A DNA stretch of 45,636 nucleotides from Hymenopellis radicata (taxonomy: Eukaryota > Basidiomycota > Agaricomycetes > Agaricales > Physalacriaceae), in NCBI GenBank assembly GCA_015501595.1, contig JADNRX010000412.1, positions 1-45,636 of the forward strand. Reading direction: 5' to 3'. This document shows positions 35,501 to 45,636 of the stretch, one piece after another. Position numbers and translations under genes: made by a program. The notes below the pieces were generated by a model. That model made no database searches, had not been told where the DNA came from, and saw nothing but the letters and a program-made list of their open reading frames with translations. Every line of letters begins with the position of its first letter. Positions within the stretch are counted from its first letter, which is position 1.

Positions 35501-36654
35501 AGAAATGTCCTCGCTAACAATCTCTCGGTTAGTGATCAAATAACCTTGACCATCCACCATGTATGAAATCATCATAACCTGGTCGATGGCCTGGTCCGGA
35601 AACTTCAATGGCGCCTTGGTCGTCTCAATATCATAGGCCATTACGACGGGATCCGCACGCTTGACCCTCTCCACAATGTGCTTGAACGACGGCTGGCCCT
35701 CCGTGAACGTGACAGTGTACCAAAGCCCGACGCGCAAATCATTGTCGATGGCGACGCGTAAATAGTACGGAACATCGTACTCGCGCACGTCGATGATGCT
35801 TTCCGCGGGTCCACGTCGCGTGCCGCGCCTTTGCCTCCACGCAGGCCCAGCGCGCCCTCCAATTCGATATCCATGCTGGCGTTGCCCGAAGCCGTGGCGC
35901 TGACGACCTCTGCATACGCATCCACGGCGTCTCGTTTCGCGCTGTTTTCCAGGGCGAGCGGTACAATCTCGCGTCGAACAGCGAGGAGATCTGACACGTT
36001 GCGGAAGGACAGCTGAAGATAGAGGCGGCGGTGTCCCATGAGATGGTTTGGTAGCTTGAGATCCTCCTTGCGTTCGCGCGTTATCCGTAACAAGACGCCT
36101 TCATACTTCTTCATAAGCCACTCTTCAATGGTAGACTCTGTCCCGGCCTACTGGGTGGTGAATAGGCGACGATGGTACGCGTCATTGGGACGTACTTTGC
36201 AGGCAATGTAAAAGTACGGCTCGTACGCATACGTCGCCTTGAACATGTTGCCATCGTCTTCAAGAAAGTAGTAATCCACGGCGGCTTTTCCAGACGGATA
36301 GTCAGCGTCCTTCAACAGCGTCTTCAAGGCCAGTCAGAAAACTCGACAAGGAGAGAAAGCTGCCTGCACTCACCGCGTGCATGTTGACCAGCCAACCTTC
36401 TTTCCGACCGCCCTGCTCTACTCTCGCAAACCCAGCTTTTCGTCAATCTCGTCGTTGACAGCTATCCTCTCGAACCGCTCGGCGAGCTGTGTGCCATCGT
36501 CTTCGCGTTTTGGAGCGCCTTCCCCTGATTTCGCACCTCCCCGCCCTCGTCCTCGTCCGCGACCGCGCCATCCTCCACCACGAAATGAGCCTCCGCGAAA
36601 GTTTCCTCTACCGCGAGAAGAGGTTAGTCCGAAGGTGCCGCGACCTCTGGCCAT
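29552..36654 (-). CDS. POL2: DNA polymerase epsilon catalytic subunit
   Basis: About 2,210 residues, normal for Pol2, the leading-strand replicative polymerase. From [10 protein letters not shown] (36654) come an RG-rich N-terminus, [18 protein letters not shown], the exonuclease motifs YDIETTKAP and [10 protein letters not shown], the Cys-rich CAVC...[14 protein letters not shown] insertion, polymerase motif [20 protein letters not shown], motif [15 protein letters not shown] and motif [13 protein letters not shown]. The C-terminal half, 29628-33233, is one open frame and ends with two zinc modules ([13 protein letters not shown]...CADC and CSRCQQ...CHC); a final exon adds [10 protein letters not shown]. 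Introns include 29585-29636, 32028-32081 (54 nt, frame-neutral), 34559-34605, about 34799-34848 and about 35382-35433. Eight single-base breaks occur near 36424, 35803, 35128, 34897, 34641, 33936, 33612 and 33272, all in the N-terminal catalytic half. Confidence 0.95.
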
Positions 36655-36858
36655 GATGGGCGCCTTTGATGGTGAGAGGAGAGTGACAAACACGTGTGAC
36701 ACTGACTTCACGCGTTGACCTGGTCACCTTTCCATCGAAATTCAATTGCCGTGTCGCGTTGTTTGTACAGTGCGAGACTTGCATTAAAAGTGAGATATAT
36801 TACAGGTGTGATAGATAGAGGGCCCGTCGTACAACAAAACGAAACGAGATGAATGAAA
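36655..36858. promoter_or_regulatory. POL2 promoter and SUR2 3' flank boundary
   Basis: The 204-bp gap between the POL2 start (minus strand) and the SUR2 region. Both genes read leftwards, so SUR2 ends at 36859 and POL2 begins at 36654. An upstream in-frame ATG at 36711 would add 19 residues to Pol2; I prefer 36654 because MARGRG matches the usual RG-rich start. The sequence includes acgcgt at 36711-36716, which matches the MluI cell-cycle box (ACGCGT) known from yeast replication gene promoters. Confidence 0.5.
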
Positions 36859-37878
36859 TTAGTCTGACTCTTCCTTGTCGCGCTTTTTGTACTTGCGACT
36901 CTCCATTTCCTCTCTCGTCATGCGGGTACCGAGGATGACATCCCAATGAATGAAGAATGGCTGCGCAAAATTGGATTTGATTCCAATAGTCTGAGTAATC
37001 ATTTAGTCGGATATGTTAGCATTTAACGCGACATACCTGATGATGTATGTCATGATAGTCGGCGTTGTTCGCGGTCATGAATTGCAGGGGATCAAATGGA
37101 ATGCGATAACCACAATGATCATCGACAGTCTTGAATGTTGCCAACGTGAAGAGAATCATGGTTTGGCGTGCGGTCATAAAGGTGCATGTCTCGGCAACTA
37201 CAGAACCGACCGAGTCAAGAAGGAATCCTTCGACAGGGTGATTGTATAGCGCTCCGAAAGCATAAGGAACGTAAAGGCGATGGTGCCAGGAGTGGAAATG
37301 CCGATAGAGCCATTTATTAACATGCATCCAACGATGGAGGAAATACTGCCATGTGTCGATGAGGAACCTAGCGGAGTGATCAGAAAGCATAGAATAAGAC
37401 AATAATAAACGTACATGGCGAATATCAATTGGACGAAGGGGATCGCCCACCAGTAGGTGTAGTATGCAACCTGCTGCGCGATGCGGCCAGGAATGAACGA
37501 GGCAATCCATTGCACCGTCGGTTCATGATTGTAAACAAACTCCTCTTCCTCGGCCAAAGCAGCGAGTCCGAGCGCGGTCTGGATACCATGCTGGAAAATG
37601 ACCGCCCAGATGACCTGCGCACGGGTGGCTCTGTTCCGGGACGTGACTTCGGCAGATTCGTGGATGCGGTACTTCTCAAGCCACTTGAAGTCAGAGGTGT
37701 CGAGGTAGTGGAAGAACATGCAAAGCGCCCAGTATGCAATCACTGGTGCAGCAAGTGTGACATAATGGTCGGGAACGCCATCAATCAACCTCGGTCGACA
37801 GGAAAAGTAGAACGGAACATTTCCGCAGTCGCGATGCGTGGCGTTGAAGGCGCCCATTGGGAGGTCGTCGTGGAACAT
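36859..37878 (-). CDS. SUR2: Sphingolipid C4-hydroxylase
   Basis: Three exons (37878-37415, 37367-37037, 36990-36859) give 308 residues. The family is the membrane di-iron fatty acid hydroxylase superfamily; Sur2 converts dihydrosphingosine to phytosphingosine in the endoplasmic reticulum. All histidine boxes are present: FLHRWMH, YRHFHSWHHR and DYHDIHHQ, plus the late NADYHD context. The opening PFYFSCRPRLIDGVPDHYV and HYLDTSDFKWLEKYRIHES and the RAQVIWAVIFQHGIQTALG helix are typical of fungal Sur2. Hydrophobic segments predict about four membrane helices. The C-terminus ends KKRDKEESD, a lysine-containing tail consistent with endoplasmic reticulum retention. The start MFHDDLPMGAF is the first ATG that keeps the family length; a second possible start is the internal MGAF. 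Confidence 0.93.
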
Positions 37879-38329
37879 GGCGACGTGATGGTGGAAGACA
37901 AGCGAGCGCGAGACAAGTTTTGAATCAATTGGTAATTCACACGCCGACCCACCGTTGGCTCGATCGGATACGACACACTGACACTGACAGTACACTCGGC
38001 GACAACAAAGCTGAACCGGGTTACATTACTTATCAATTGAGGTCTCACGCATTCAGTACAGAATAAGTTGAACGTCTTCATTGCCAACGATGCGTACGTA
38101 CAGCACTCGGAAGGAGCAGATAACTTTAAGTTTCTTGTATTTACTTCCGCAGCCGGTCATGATTGCTGACGCGTCGGACGTAGCGCCGATGTTGCCGTGT
38201 AGACTAATAATGTTGACGAGGTCTAGATGACATGACGAGGCGGTCTTGAACATCGTTCGAGAGTGAATCGTATTTTACTCTGACAACCCTCCAGACAGGC
38301 CTGAGACCGCAAAAAAAGATGTCGCATTA
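37879..38329. other. SUR2 5' region and 3' flank of the next gene
   Basis: Both neighbours are on the minus strand. The 451 bp hold the SUR2 promoter and the 3' end of the P/Q/RGG-rich gene. Short open frames here have no recognisable content. Confidence 0.45.
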
Positions 38330-41300
38330 TTAGTGCCCTTTCTTGTCTGTACGCCATTCTTTGAAAATGCCGTCCAGACTTTTGTAGATCAGATGAGACG
38401 GAATACACCGAATAATCTCCCCAACACTCTCGTTGACCGCAGTCTTGCCCTTTTCACCATCCAGCTTCTCGGCGTATTCAGACGCTAGCCGAAAGATCGC
38501 AAGGACCGCCAAAGAAACATGTGTCTGCTGTGCGCCATGTGCCGAGTCGGGAGACAACGCGGCAAGAAGTGGTCCAAAAATGCTACTAGGCGTCGAGATC
38601 GTCGGCCCTGACACGAACGAGGTTGCTCGCTCGCCTCGGACCAGTCGCAATAGAATCTCTAACAGGTTATCCATTTCGGTCATATGGGTTTTGACAAAAC
38701 GCTCTCGTTCGTTCTGAGCGCCAACGAGTGAATTAGTTGCCCAAGAGTCAAGAACATTCCGGATCGTTGGAGGCTGAAACGATGTTAGAGACTTCAGCAA
38801 ACAGCAAAGGAAGAGACGCCTTACAGGATCTGGATCGACGACGGTAATCTTCTTCTCCCAACCTTCTGCAGCATCACCAGCAACCCAAAACATCCTACCA
38901 AACATGCTCCTCAGCCAATCTTGTATATCCCCAGTCTTCACCCATTTTGCTTCGGAAAGCGGTTTTGAAGTATCCAGATACGCGATCAAAGTAAGAGTTG
39001 TCGGAAACTCGGCTTTACCAAATGGCGGCAATGTCGAGTCGAAATCGACAGCCTCGTCAAACGGCGGCAATGCGGCATAAGAATGTGTAGTTTCAGAGAG
39101 ACCTTCCAACTAGCTGCCTGTGAGTTCATGGATATAAGGATGAAATCGTAACAAGACATACAATAATACCCTTCAGATCTTTCTCAGATGTAGCAGCAGA
39201 AATGGTTACTTCAATACGACCTTCACCCCGGAAGACCTTGACATTCTCGACGACCTCGGCGTCGACAATCAGGCGTCGATTGCCATTCGCATAAGAAATT
39301 GAGAGTCGATTAGCGGAGGAAGTTCGTCCAGGCTTAGTGGGTAGACTAGGCGGAGGTTGAGAGACCGCCTCAGCATGAGGTGACGCAACCGAAGTCGCAG
39401 CCGATTGCAGGATGGGTGATGCTGGTGGTTCAGGCAAATGTTCTGGCACGGACGCAGCCGTGTGCGAAGTATCCTCGACCCCATTTGTCGCAGACAGCGC
39501 CGATATGTTTAAGCCAGGAGGTGTGTCGGGTGAATCTACAATCTCGATAGACGTTGGTGCAACTTGCGATATTTCGGAAACCTGCGTTTCAACCAAGTCA
39601 ATATGATCAGTTGTCTGCGCTTCACTGTAAGACAGAGAGGAAGGTGGGTGAGGAGCAGAAACGCGAAGAAGAGCATCGGATACAGACAGATGAGTAGAGG
39701 ATGCCACTTCCTCGGAGAAAGGGACAAGAGAAGAAAGAGAGGAGTCGGGCGCGGCGATGACAAGGGCAGAGTCTTCATGAGCAAGAGAATCGCGAGAAGG
39801 CGCTGCCTGCTCTGCAACATGTGTCTCGCTCGGCAGCCTACTCTCGTCTGCATGCTCAAAAGGCCCAGTCAAAGGGTCAACATTGCCATCAGTATGTGGC
39901 GCTGCAGACTGCCCTGTCTCCTCGTCATCGTTCATCTCAACGTCAGTAGCATTGCCTTTAGAAGTGACTGTCAGAAATATTCGAACATGGGGTCTTCCAT
40001 CACGAAGGAAGGAAGCCGCAAAACGAAGAAACGGAGAAAAGTAAGTCAACACACCTTCAGTGGCTTCGCCATGATCCAACGCAGGCGGATTACCATCCTC
40101 GTCTTGAAATTCGGGGGCATTTTCAACAAGTCGTTGACTACCGACATCCTCCTCATCAACGTGCTCATGTTCATCCTGACCCTCAACAATGGCAGCCATG
40201 AGCCAATCCTGTTCGCTGACAGCAGTGTCTGCTACGCTGGGAGCCACACTGCCAGTCACGCTCTCTCGGTCGTCAGCCAAATGAGGCGGGGGATGGGGAC
40301 GACGCGCTCTTCCATCCTCGATATCAGGGTCATCGTCTTCAAGTTTCTTACGCTTCCCTTTCCGTGAATCAGACGAAGTGAACGAGCTGGAAACGGCTGG
40401 ATGGGAGTGTGTGTTCGGGCGTGCATCCTCCGCAGTAACAGGTGTATGAAAGTATATCCGAATCCGCGATGGCAGTTCATTAGGTTCGGGGAAGAGACTC
40501 CCAGAGCTGGACGTTTGCTTTTGTGAAGACGAGGGAACATTAGGCTCCGTCGTCACACTGTCGACGTCGTCTCCATCTTCCGGTTTCTCAGCGTGCTCGC
40601 CGCCAGACGGATCTCCTTCAGGAGGTTTGACAGCAGTTCCATCTCCTTCAGGTATCGGGTCATCGCCAATGCGTGTCTCAGTTTCCGCCGCAGGTTCTGA
40701 CTCAGGTGCATCTTCCGGCTCATCTTTGACAGGCACTTTACGAGCAGAGGAAGGCAAGATGCCCCATGACCAAGATAATTCCTGTATCTCGAGACCGACA
40801 ATCCTGAAGTCCGTAAGAGTCCTCTTGTTTTCGTCCTTCTTACCCACACTGCCAAAGCTCGAAGTCATCGAGCCCTCGCGAGTTCCAAATCCGCCACCGT
40901 CATGGCGCCCGCCACGATTGGCATGACTTTGTCCTCGTCCACGGACCGATCCGGCTTGATAATTGCCAGAGCCCATATTAAACGAACCTCCTCCTCTGCG
41001 GTTGTTGACGCCACCGCCAAAATTGCCCCGCGAATTATGACCGCGTAATGCGCCACCTCTATTCCCGCTAGGGAAGAAGCCACTTCCAGTCCGGCCCCTA
41101 CCACTCATACCTCCGCGATTTTGATTCATCGAAACACCCCTTGCACCTCGACCGCCTCCAGAGCCACCCCGCGTAGCGCCACCTCGTCCTGCACTGGGAC
41201 CGACGGGATTACCACCACGATTGGGTTGGGAGTAAGATCCCATTCCTTGGTTCGGCGCTGTTGGTAGCTGGAAGTGGGGTTGTGTCGGTGGCTGAGTACG

Positions 41301-41885
41301 ATTCTGTGGGTTCTGCGGACCATCGAATCGTTGGCGTTTGGCCGGGGGGAGGTGTTGGGGAGAAGGATGATGCGTATGCTGTCTCAACTGCTGTTGCTGC
41401 TGCTGCTGCTGCTGGGGCTGCTGCATCTGAGCATTGAACATGGCCTGCATCTGCACTGGCTGAGGTTGCTGCATCGGATAGCCTGCTGGGGCCATCGGTT
41501 GTACTTGCGGAACGTATGGTGAATATCCTACAGCGGGTTGGTAAGGATTATAGCCAGGGGGAGCAGCAGGCGGTAGAGGTTGCGGAGGAGGGTGGAACTG
41601 CTGCTGCTGCTGTTGTTGTTGTTGCTGCTGCTGCTGGCGCTGCCACTGGTTTTGAGGACCATAGCCGTAATTGGCATAAAGAGCGCTCTGTTCCGCCGAG
41701 GGACGCGCAGCCTGAGAAGCGTTCCACTGTGCATTGTATGCATTAGCGCCAGCTTGCTGTGCGGAAGCCGCAGCCCAGTATGCAGAATAGTCAGTTTGCG
41801 TCGGAGGTGGAGGGGGCGGTCCCGGAGGTAATGGAGGTTGGGGGGGCGCGTAGGTAGATTGCGGGATGAAAGGATTTTTGTTCAT
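38330..41885 (-). CDS. Large P/Q- and RGG-rich protein, unknown family
   Basis: A long minus-strand gene of about 1,120 residues. It starts MNKNPFIPQSTYAPPQPP, with poly-Pro and two poly-Gln tracts (coding strand of 41603-41638 and 41390-41414), then an RGG/GRG-rich stretch (RGGATRGGSGGGRGARG and similar), typical of RNA-binding or phase-separating proteins. A conserved-looking block, RTLTDFRIVGLEIQELSWSW, is followed by an acidic Ser/Pro/Glu-rich middle and a second block RIRIYFHTPVT. After an intron at 39110-39161 the C-terminus is folded-looking and helical (WVKTGDIQDWLRSMFGRMFW, LLEILLRLVRGERATSF, HVSLAVLAIFRLASEYAEKL). Two frame-neutral introns are likely at 38774-38824 (51 nt) and 39956-40054 (99 nt). 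I do not recognise the family; no RRM, KH or helicase motif was seen. Confidence 0.8.
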
Positions 41886-42394
41886 GGCTATTAAGACGCG
41901 TCGTAACAAAGATTAGTGTACGCTCTGCACGGAAGAACCAGTCATTTTTTCACCGTCGATGTCTAAAAATCACACGTACAAATGACTTCCAGAGCACTGT
42001 TACCAGTGAGGCCCGGCACCGAGAAAATAAAGGCCAATAAGACAAAGACAATAAAATAGCCAAGACAGCCGCGGCGACCGCGACGGTCCAGCGGAGGCGA
42101 CGGAGGAAAGACAAGGACAATCGTTGGTGGTCGTTGCACTGAATAGGAAACACAGTTTTTCCCACGGTCGTCCCTCTGTTCAGTTTATAACCTTCACCCA
42201 CAACTTGACCTAGAAACTTTGTCTGTAGGGTCAATTCTGCAACAACTTGAACGAAACCCTTATGTGAGACTGATTTATCTCACCGACGGCCGATGGTTTT
42301 CCTTTAGCGGCGAGCGCGTAATTGGTTGAAAGGGATCACGTGCTCTGACGCGCCTTTTCCACTTGCTTTCACCGCGCGATGTAAACGGAGTCCT
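41886..42394. promoter_or_regulatory. Divergent promoter region, 509 bp
   Basis: The RGG-rich protein gene reads left from 41885 and the acidic protein gene reads right from 42395. An antisense frame of 94 codons (41950-42234) includes a hydrophobic segment but sits wholly in this promoter region, so I do not call it. No clear TATA box was seen. Confidence 0.4.
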
Positions 42395-44314
42395 ATGTCG
42401 CTTGTCGTACACAACTATAGCACTTCTACAATCCGGGTCTCGTCGTCCCCACTCGATGTCGGCCACAAAGACCGTGTCCTAGAAGGGGCTTGGCGTCTCA
42501 TCTCACCCGACGTCCAATGGTTGGACGTGGACCTAGGATTTCTTTCCGAAGACTTGCAGGCGCTGGATGTCTACGCTGAAGGAGAGGATATTACTGTATT
42601 GGATGATTGGATTCACTGGGATGGGTCACGTCCGCCAGCCATTGAGCCGAAGCGTGAGATGGTACCTGCTGGGGACGATGCGGTGTCTTCAGAAGCGGTA
42701 TCTGCTTTCGCGTCTCCCAGCGTGGACGATATCGAAGACGAGGATGGCGGAGATGAAGTCGAAGATGCTAGCGGTGGACACTTTATCTTTACCAGAACAT
42801 CCGCACTGCTCACCAAGCCCAAGATTCCTTTGACGCACCCACCTCCAGAGGAAGTTGTACCGGATTCCGAGTCTGAAACGGAGGAGTCTTTCAGTGGTGC
42901 CCTGTCCATTCTCTACAACGATTTCAATGCCTCTATTCGTCGACCATCCACCACCTTCCCCACTTCTCGTTCTCAGTATCTTGACGAGGACGTCATCATT
43001 GAAGATTCTCTATTGTACGAGGCTGACGGTGGCAAGTCTGAGCCTACAGACAACTCAGTCACATATGACGAAGATAGCGCCCCTTCCGATGTATTTCGAG
43101 CCAGTGGGATTGTCTCTTCTCTGAATCGGCTTGGATCTTCTTCAGAGCCGTCAGATGAAGATGATGAACGAGCTGTAGAGGATTCGTTGCGGCTGGACGT
43201 GCATTATGGTTCAGACTCTGATTCCGAGGACAGCGGTGAAGGCCATGCTGTCACGAATTCTCTCAGACAAAGCCATGACGAGAGCTATGACAGTAAAGAA
43301 GCTGATACTGCATTCATCGACTTCCAAGACGATAACGATGATGGCACTAGCCTAATAAATTCGGATAGACTGTCATCTCCACTACCTGTTGATGTCAATC
43401 CACGCCTTCTACCTCCTCGCGCGCCTCTAGCGCTTCTTCCTCCAATTATCCACCCTCCTCCACGCCTTCAATCTACATCACCTCGGAAACGACCTAATCC
43501 ACCTCGCATCGACCGTCCTATTTTCTCTCCGCCGAAACGCATAGCGCCTGCTCGTTCATCTCCTTTGTCGCCTCGGTTAACGCCTAACTCTCAGAGCAAG
43601 AGTCAATCCATCAGCGAGATAATGGATGCAGATGACTTCACCGCACGTTCGCCTCCTCCGGCTAAGAGACAGAAAAGAGAGCTGGTGGGTGAGTGGGATG
43701 GTGATCTGATCTCCGAGTGGGTCGCGCCAGTGAAAGAGGTCGAAGACCACCCGATAAAGGAAGAGGTCCAAGATGATGGTTTAAACTATCCAAGAAGTCC
43801 AAGTCCGGGCCTCATTTTACCCCAGGAGCATAAGACCGAAATCAAACCTACTTCATTCTTGGTGAAAGTTATTCCCTATGTACGTTCCTTCCTTATCTTC
43901 GCATTTGGCTAACAAACTGATGCGAGCGTGTAGCCCCATCAACATGTCTCGCTTCGACGTCCTACTCCACGCTTCGACTTGCCGTATTCACCTGATATCC
44001 CAGACGAAGAAAATCCCGATATGCGCTTTGGATGGACGCGTGTCGGCATCATCATTGCCCACCCATTTGTTACACTTCCTCTGTGGAATAAGCTCCTCGA
44101 GGTGCGGAAAGAGCTCGGCGTGGGTGTCGCGTTCCCAAAGGACGACGAATATGAAGGGGGAGGCTACATAAAGGTGTACGTGGACGCTCCGTTGAGACTT
44201 GAGATCAGGCGGAGGTTGAGAGAATGGGAGAAGGTCGGAGGGGGCGGCGCCAGGATTCGGATGCGCTTGGTCAGTGACGTTGGGGAGTACGTAGATGAAG
44301 AGGGATGGATATAA
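42395..44314 (+). CDS. Acidic disordered protein with a conserved C-terminal domain, unknown
   Basis: Two exons (42395-43879 and 43934-44314) join in phase to 621 residues. The N-terminus MSLVVHNYSTSTIRVSSSPL and RVLEGAWRLISPDVQWLDVD look folded; residues about 90-450 are very acidic and Ser-rich (DDIEDEDGGDEVEDAS, SSEPSDEDDERAVEDSLRL), then Pro-rich with basic clusters (STSPRKRPNPPRIDRP, PPAKRQKRELVGEW) resembling nuclear localisation signals. The second exon encodes a compact domain: RFDLPYSPDIPDEENPDMRF, GWTRVGIIIAHPFVTLPLWN, KLLEVRKELGVGVAF and YIKVYVDAPLRLEIRRRLRE. I do not recognise this domain. An upstream in-frame ATG at 42326 would add 23 residues. No frameshift is needed. Confidence 0.75.
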
Positions 44315-44582
44315 TCAGTTACACTCCTGGATTCAGTACGAGGTGACAACTTCATGATATATAGTACTAATAGAGGCGTGCAGGTGGACGCTTCCGGCGT
44401 AGATGGTCGACCACGCTAGATCTGTCAATATCGAACGTTGACCATCGACAGCGAAGGATAACGATCAGTGGAGTGATTTCTGAGTCTTTCTGCTGCTGGC
44501 TTAAGGTGATACTACCTGCAGAAACTAATAATAATTATGGCATACAATATTGCGTCAATACCATTCCATAAGTACAAGCAAT
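44315..44582. other. 3' flank shared by convergent genes
   Basis: A 268-bp gap between two converging genes, AT-rich toward its right end (taataataattatgg at about 44527). It should contain both polyadenylation regions. Confidence 0.4.
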
Positions 44583-45636
44583 CTACAAGGTAAGAAGGGC
44601 ATTGGGCGGGCCTCGAAGATCCTTGCCTGCGAAGGACTTCATCACGTCGAAAAAGGTGGAATACTGAAGATGCCCATCCAGCGTTTCCTCATCGATAGGT
44701 GCTAGATTAGGATCAACACCCATTGCCTCCGCCGCGACGACTTTATGATTGTACGAGTCGCGCGCGCGAAATCCGCAGTACAGTTCCCACAGAAGACGGA
44801 TGATCCAGTTTTTGAAACCGAAGAACGAGGATTCTGGGGGGAAGATGTTGTCGATATTCATCGTCGGGTTATCCCTAGCAAAGCCCCTCACGAAAAACTC
44901 GTTCTTGGTAGAAGCCAACTGTTCCCAACTGAGGGACGAATCGAACCAGTCATTGAACGGCGGGGCAGCTCGTTTTACTAGACGGGGATAAACGCCATCC
45001 CATAAGATTTGATGACGGGTACAAAGGAGCAATAAAACGCAGAACAGGGACTCCAAATCGTGTCGATAGAGGGGAACGATCTTGCTGCTTCGGAGCAAGT
45101 CCGCTGCCATGAAAGGCGGTGTGCCAGTGCGCATACTAAAGGATGTCGCCTTCTGGTCCTCGAGGTCAGCGACGAGGGACGAGAGGTCCATGTTAGGACG
45201 CCGTAGACAGCGCCATCCTCACCGCGACGATACATGATGTTACTCATGCTGATATCACGGTGCAAGATACGGGGGCATCGTGAAGCCACTTGTGACCTGA
45301 AACAAAGTGATTAACATTGTCGTAAAGGCAGGGAACAATAAACATACAGTTAAGAATGTCGAAAAACACTTGCGCGAAATCGGGTAACGTGGTAATCGGA
45401 AGTGATTCCTCTAGGATCACAATATGTATCGGCGTGCGATCCTCGTGATAGTACTTAAGATGTTTGAGCACCCAGTGACTCTCACCACTACTATCTATGG
45501 CGGCCTTGCTGGCTGCGTTGAGCAATGTCTCCTCCGAGTTCCGCGACATGCTTGGGCAACTGATCTTTATGGCCACGGTGTCAGTGGGACAGCCTTCGAG
45601 GTGTGCTCTGACAACGTAGGTGAGGCGGCCAATAAG
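44583..45636 (-). CDS. FunK1-type protein kinase, 5' end cut by the window
   Basis: Reading leftwards from the window edge, the first visible residues are LIGRLTYVVRAHLEGCPTD, then VAIKISCPSMSRNSEETLL (ATP-binding Lys of VAIK), LPDFAQVFFDIL, the catalytic loop RILHRDISMSN with IMYRR, the DFG-region MDLSSLVADLE, then RTGTPPFMAADLL (activation segment), LYRHDLESLFCVLL and a long C-terminal lobe ending GPPNALLTL at 44583. HRDxSxxN and the RTGTxPFMA segment mark the FunK1 family, fungal-type kinases expanded in Agaricomycetes, whose substrates are mostly unknown. An intron lies near 45297-45348. Two single-base breaks interrupt it: the G run 45272-45276 just before RILHRD, and the TT at 45193-45194 between AVYGVL and MDLSS. 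Both are homopolymer sites, so a sequencing error is likelier than decay, although this family also often decays. Confidence 0.85.

Noticed and set aside
41950..42234. 94-codon minus-strand frame with a hydrophobic segment
   Set aside because: It lies entirely in a divergent promoter region with no splice or start support; the hydrophobic run is likely chance.

Overview
The window looks like nuclear DNA of a filamentous basidiomycete, most likely an Agaricomycete. Genes are split by many short introns (mostly about 40-60 bp, GT..AG with CTAAC/CTGAC-like branch sites), both strands are densely used, and one gene encodes a FunK1-type kinase, a family expanded in Agaricomycetes. No prokaryotic, viral or CRISPR features were seen.

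Layout. 1-5.2 kb is gene-poor and repeat-rich: two 215-bp direct repeats built from CACTTT/AAAGTG palindromes, a decayed aldehyde dehydrogenase fragment, a 37-bp tandem duplication and a small non-autonomous DNA transposon with terminal inverted repeats. 5.2-7.7 kb is a 19-exon secreted GH125 alpha-mannosidase. 8-12 kb holds two damaged genes: a cupredoxin-like secreted protein and a fungal nuclease-fold-like protein of unknown role. 12-25.4 kb is a compact housekeeping block: an Inn1/Fic1-like C2 cytokinesis protein, a small membrane protein, a WD40 protein, the Vps4 partner Vfa1, glutathione-dependent formaldehyde dehydrogenase (SFA1), a Mug190/tricalbin-like SMP-C2 tether, a DUF1275 membrane protein and a small unknown protein. 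25.4-28.4 kb is poorly coding. 29.5-45.6 kb carries the catalytic subunit of DNA polymerase epsilon (POL2), sphingolipid C4-hydroxylase (SUR2), a large P/Q/RGG-rich protein, an acidic disordered protein and a FunK1 kinase cut by the right edge. The genes do not form one pathway; this is ordinary fungal gene order with several divergent, promoter-sharing pairs.

The dominant anomaly is technical or evolutionary. At least sixteen places were found where a conserved protein can be followed only by adding or removing one base, nearly always at a mononucleotide run (eight in POL2, two each in Mug190-like and FunK1, one each in SFA1, WD40, cupredoxin and the nuclease-like gene). In SFA1, Mug190-like and WD40 the restored exon sum becomes a multiple of three at the family's usual length. 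This pattern most simply means homopolymer sequencing errors. The coordinates below are therefore gene spans, and several predicted proteins would be falsely truncated by automatic annotation. I found no convincing previously undescribed multi-gene system; the more unusual observations are an 8-nt microexon and a GC-AG intron in the GH125 gene, a 61-bp divergent promoter, and the clustering of all POL2 frameshifts in its catalytic half.
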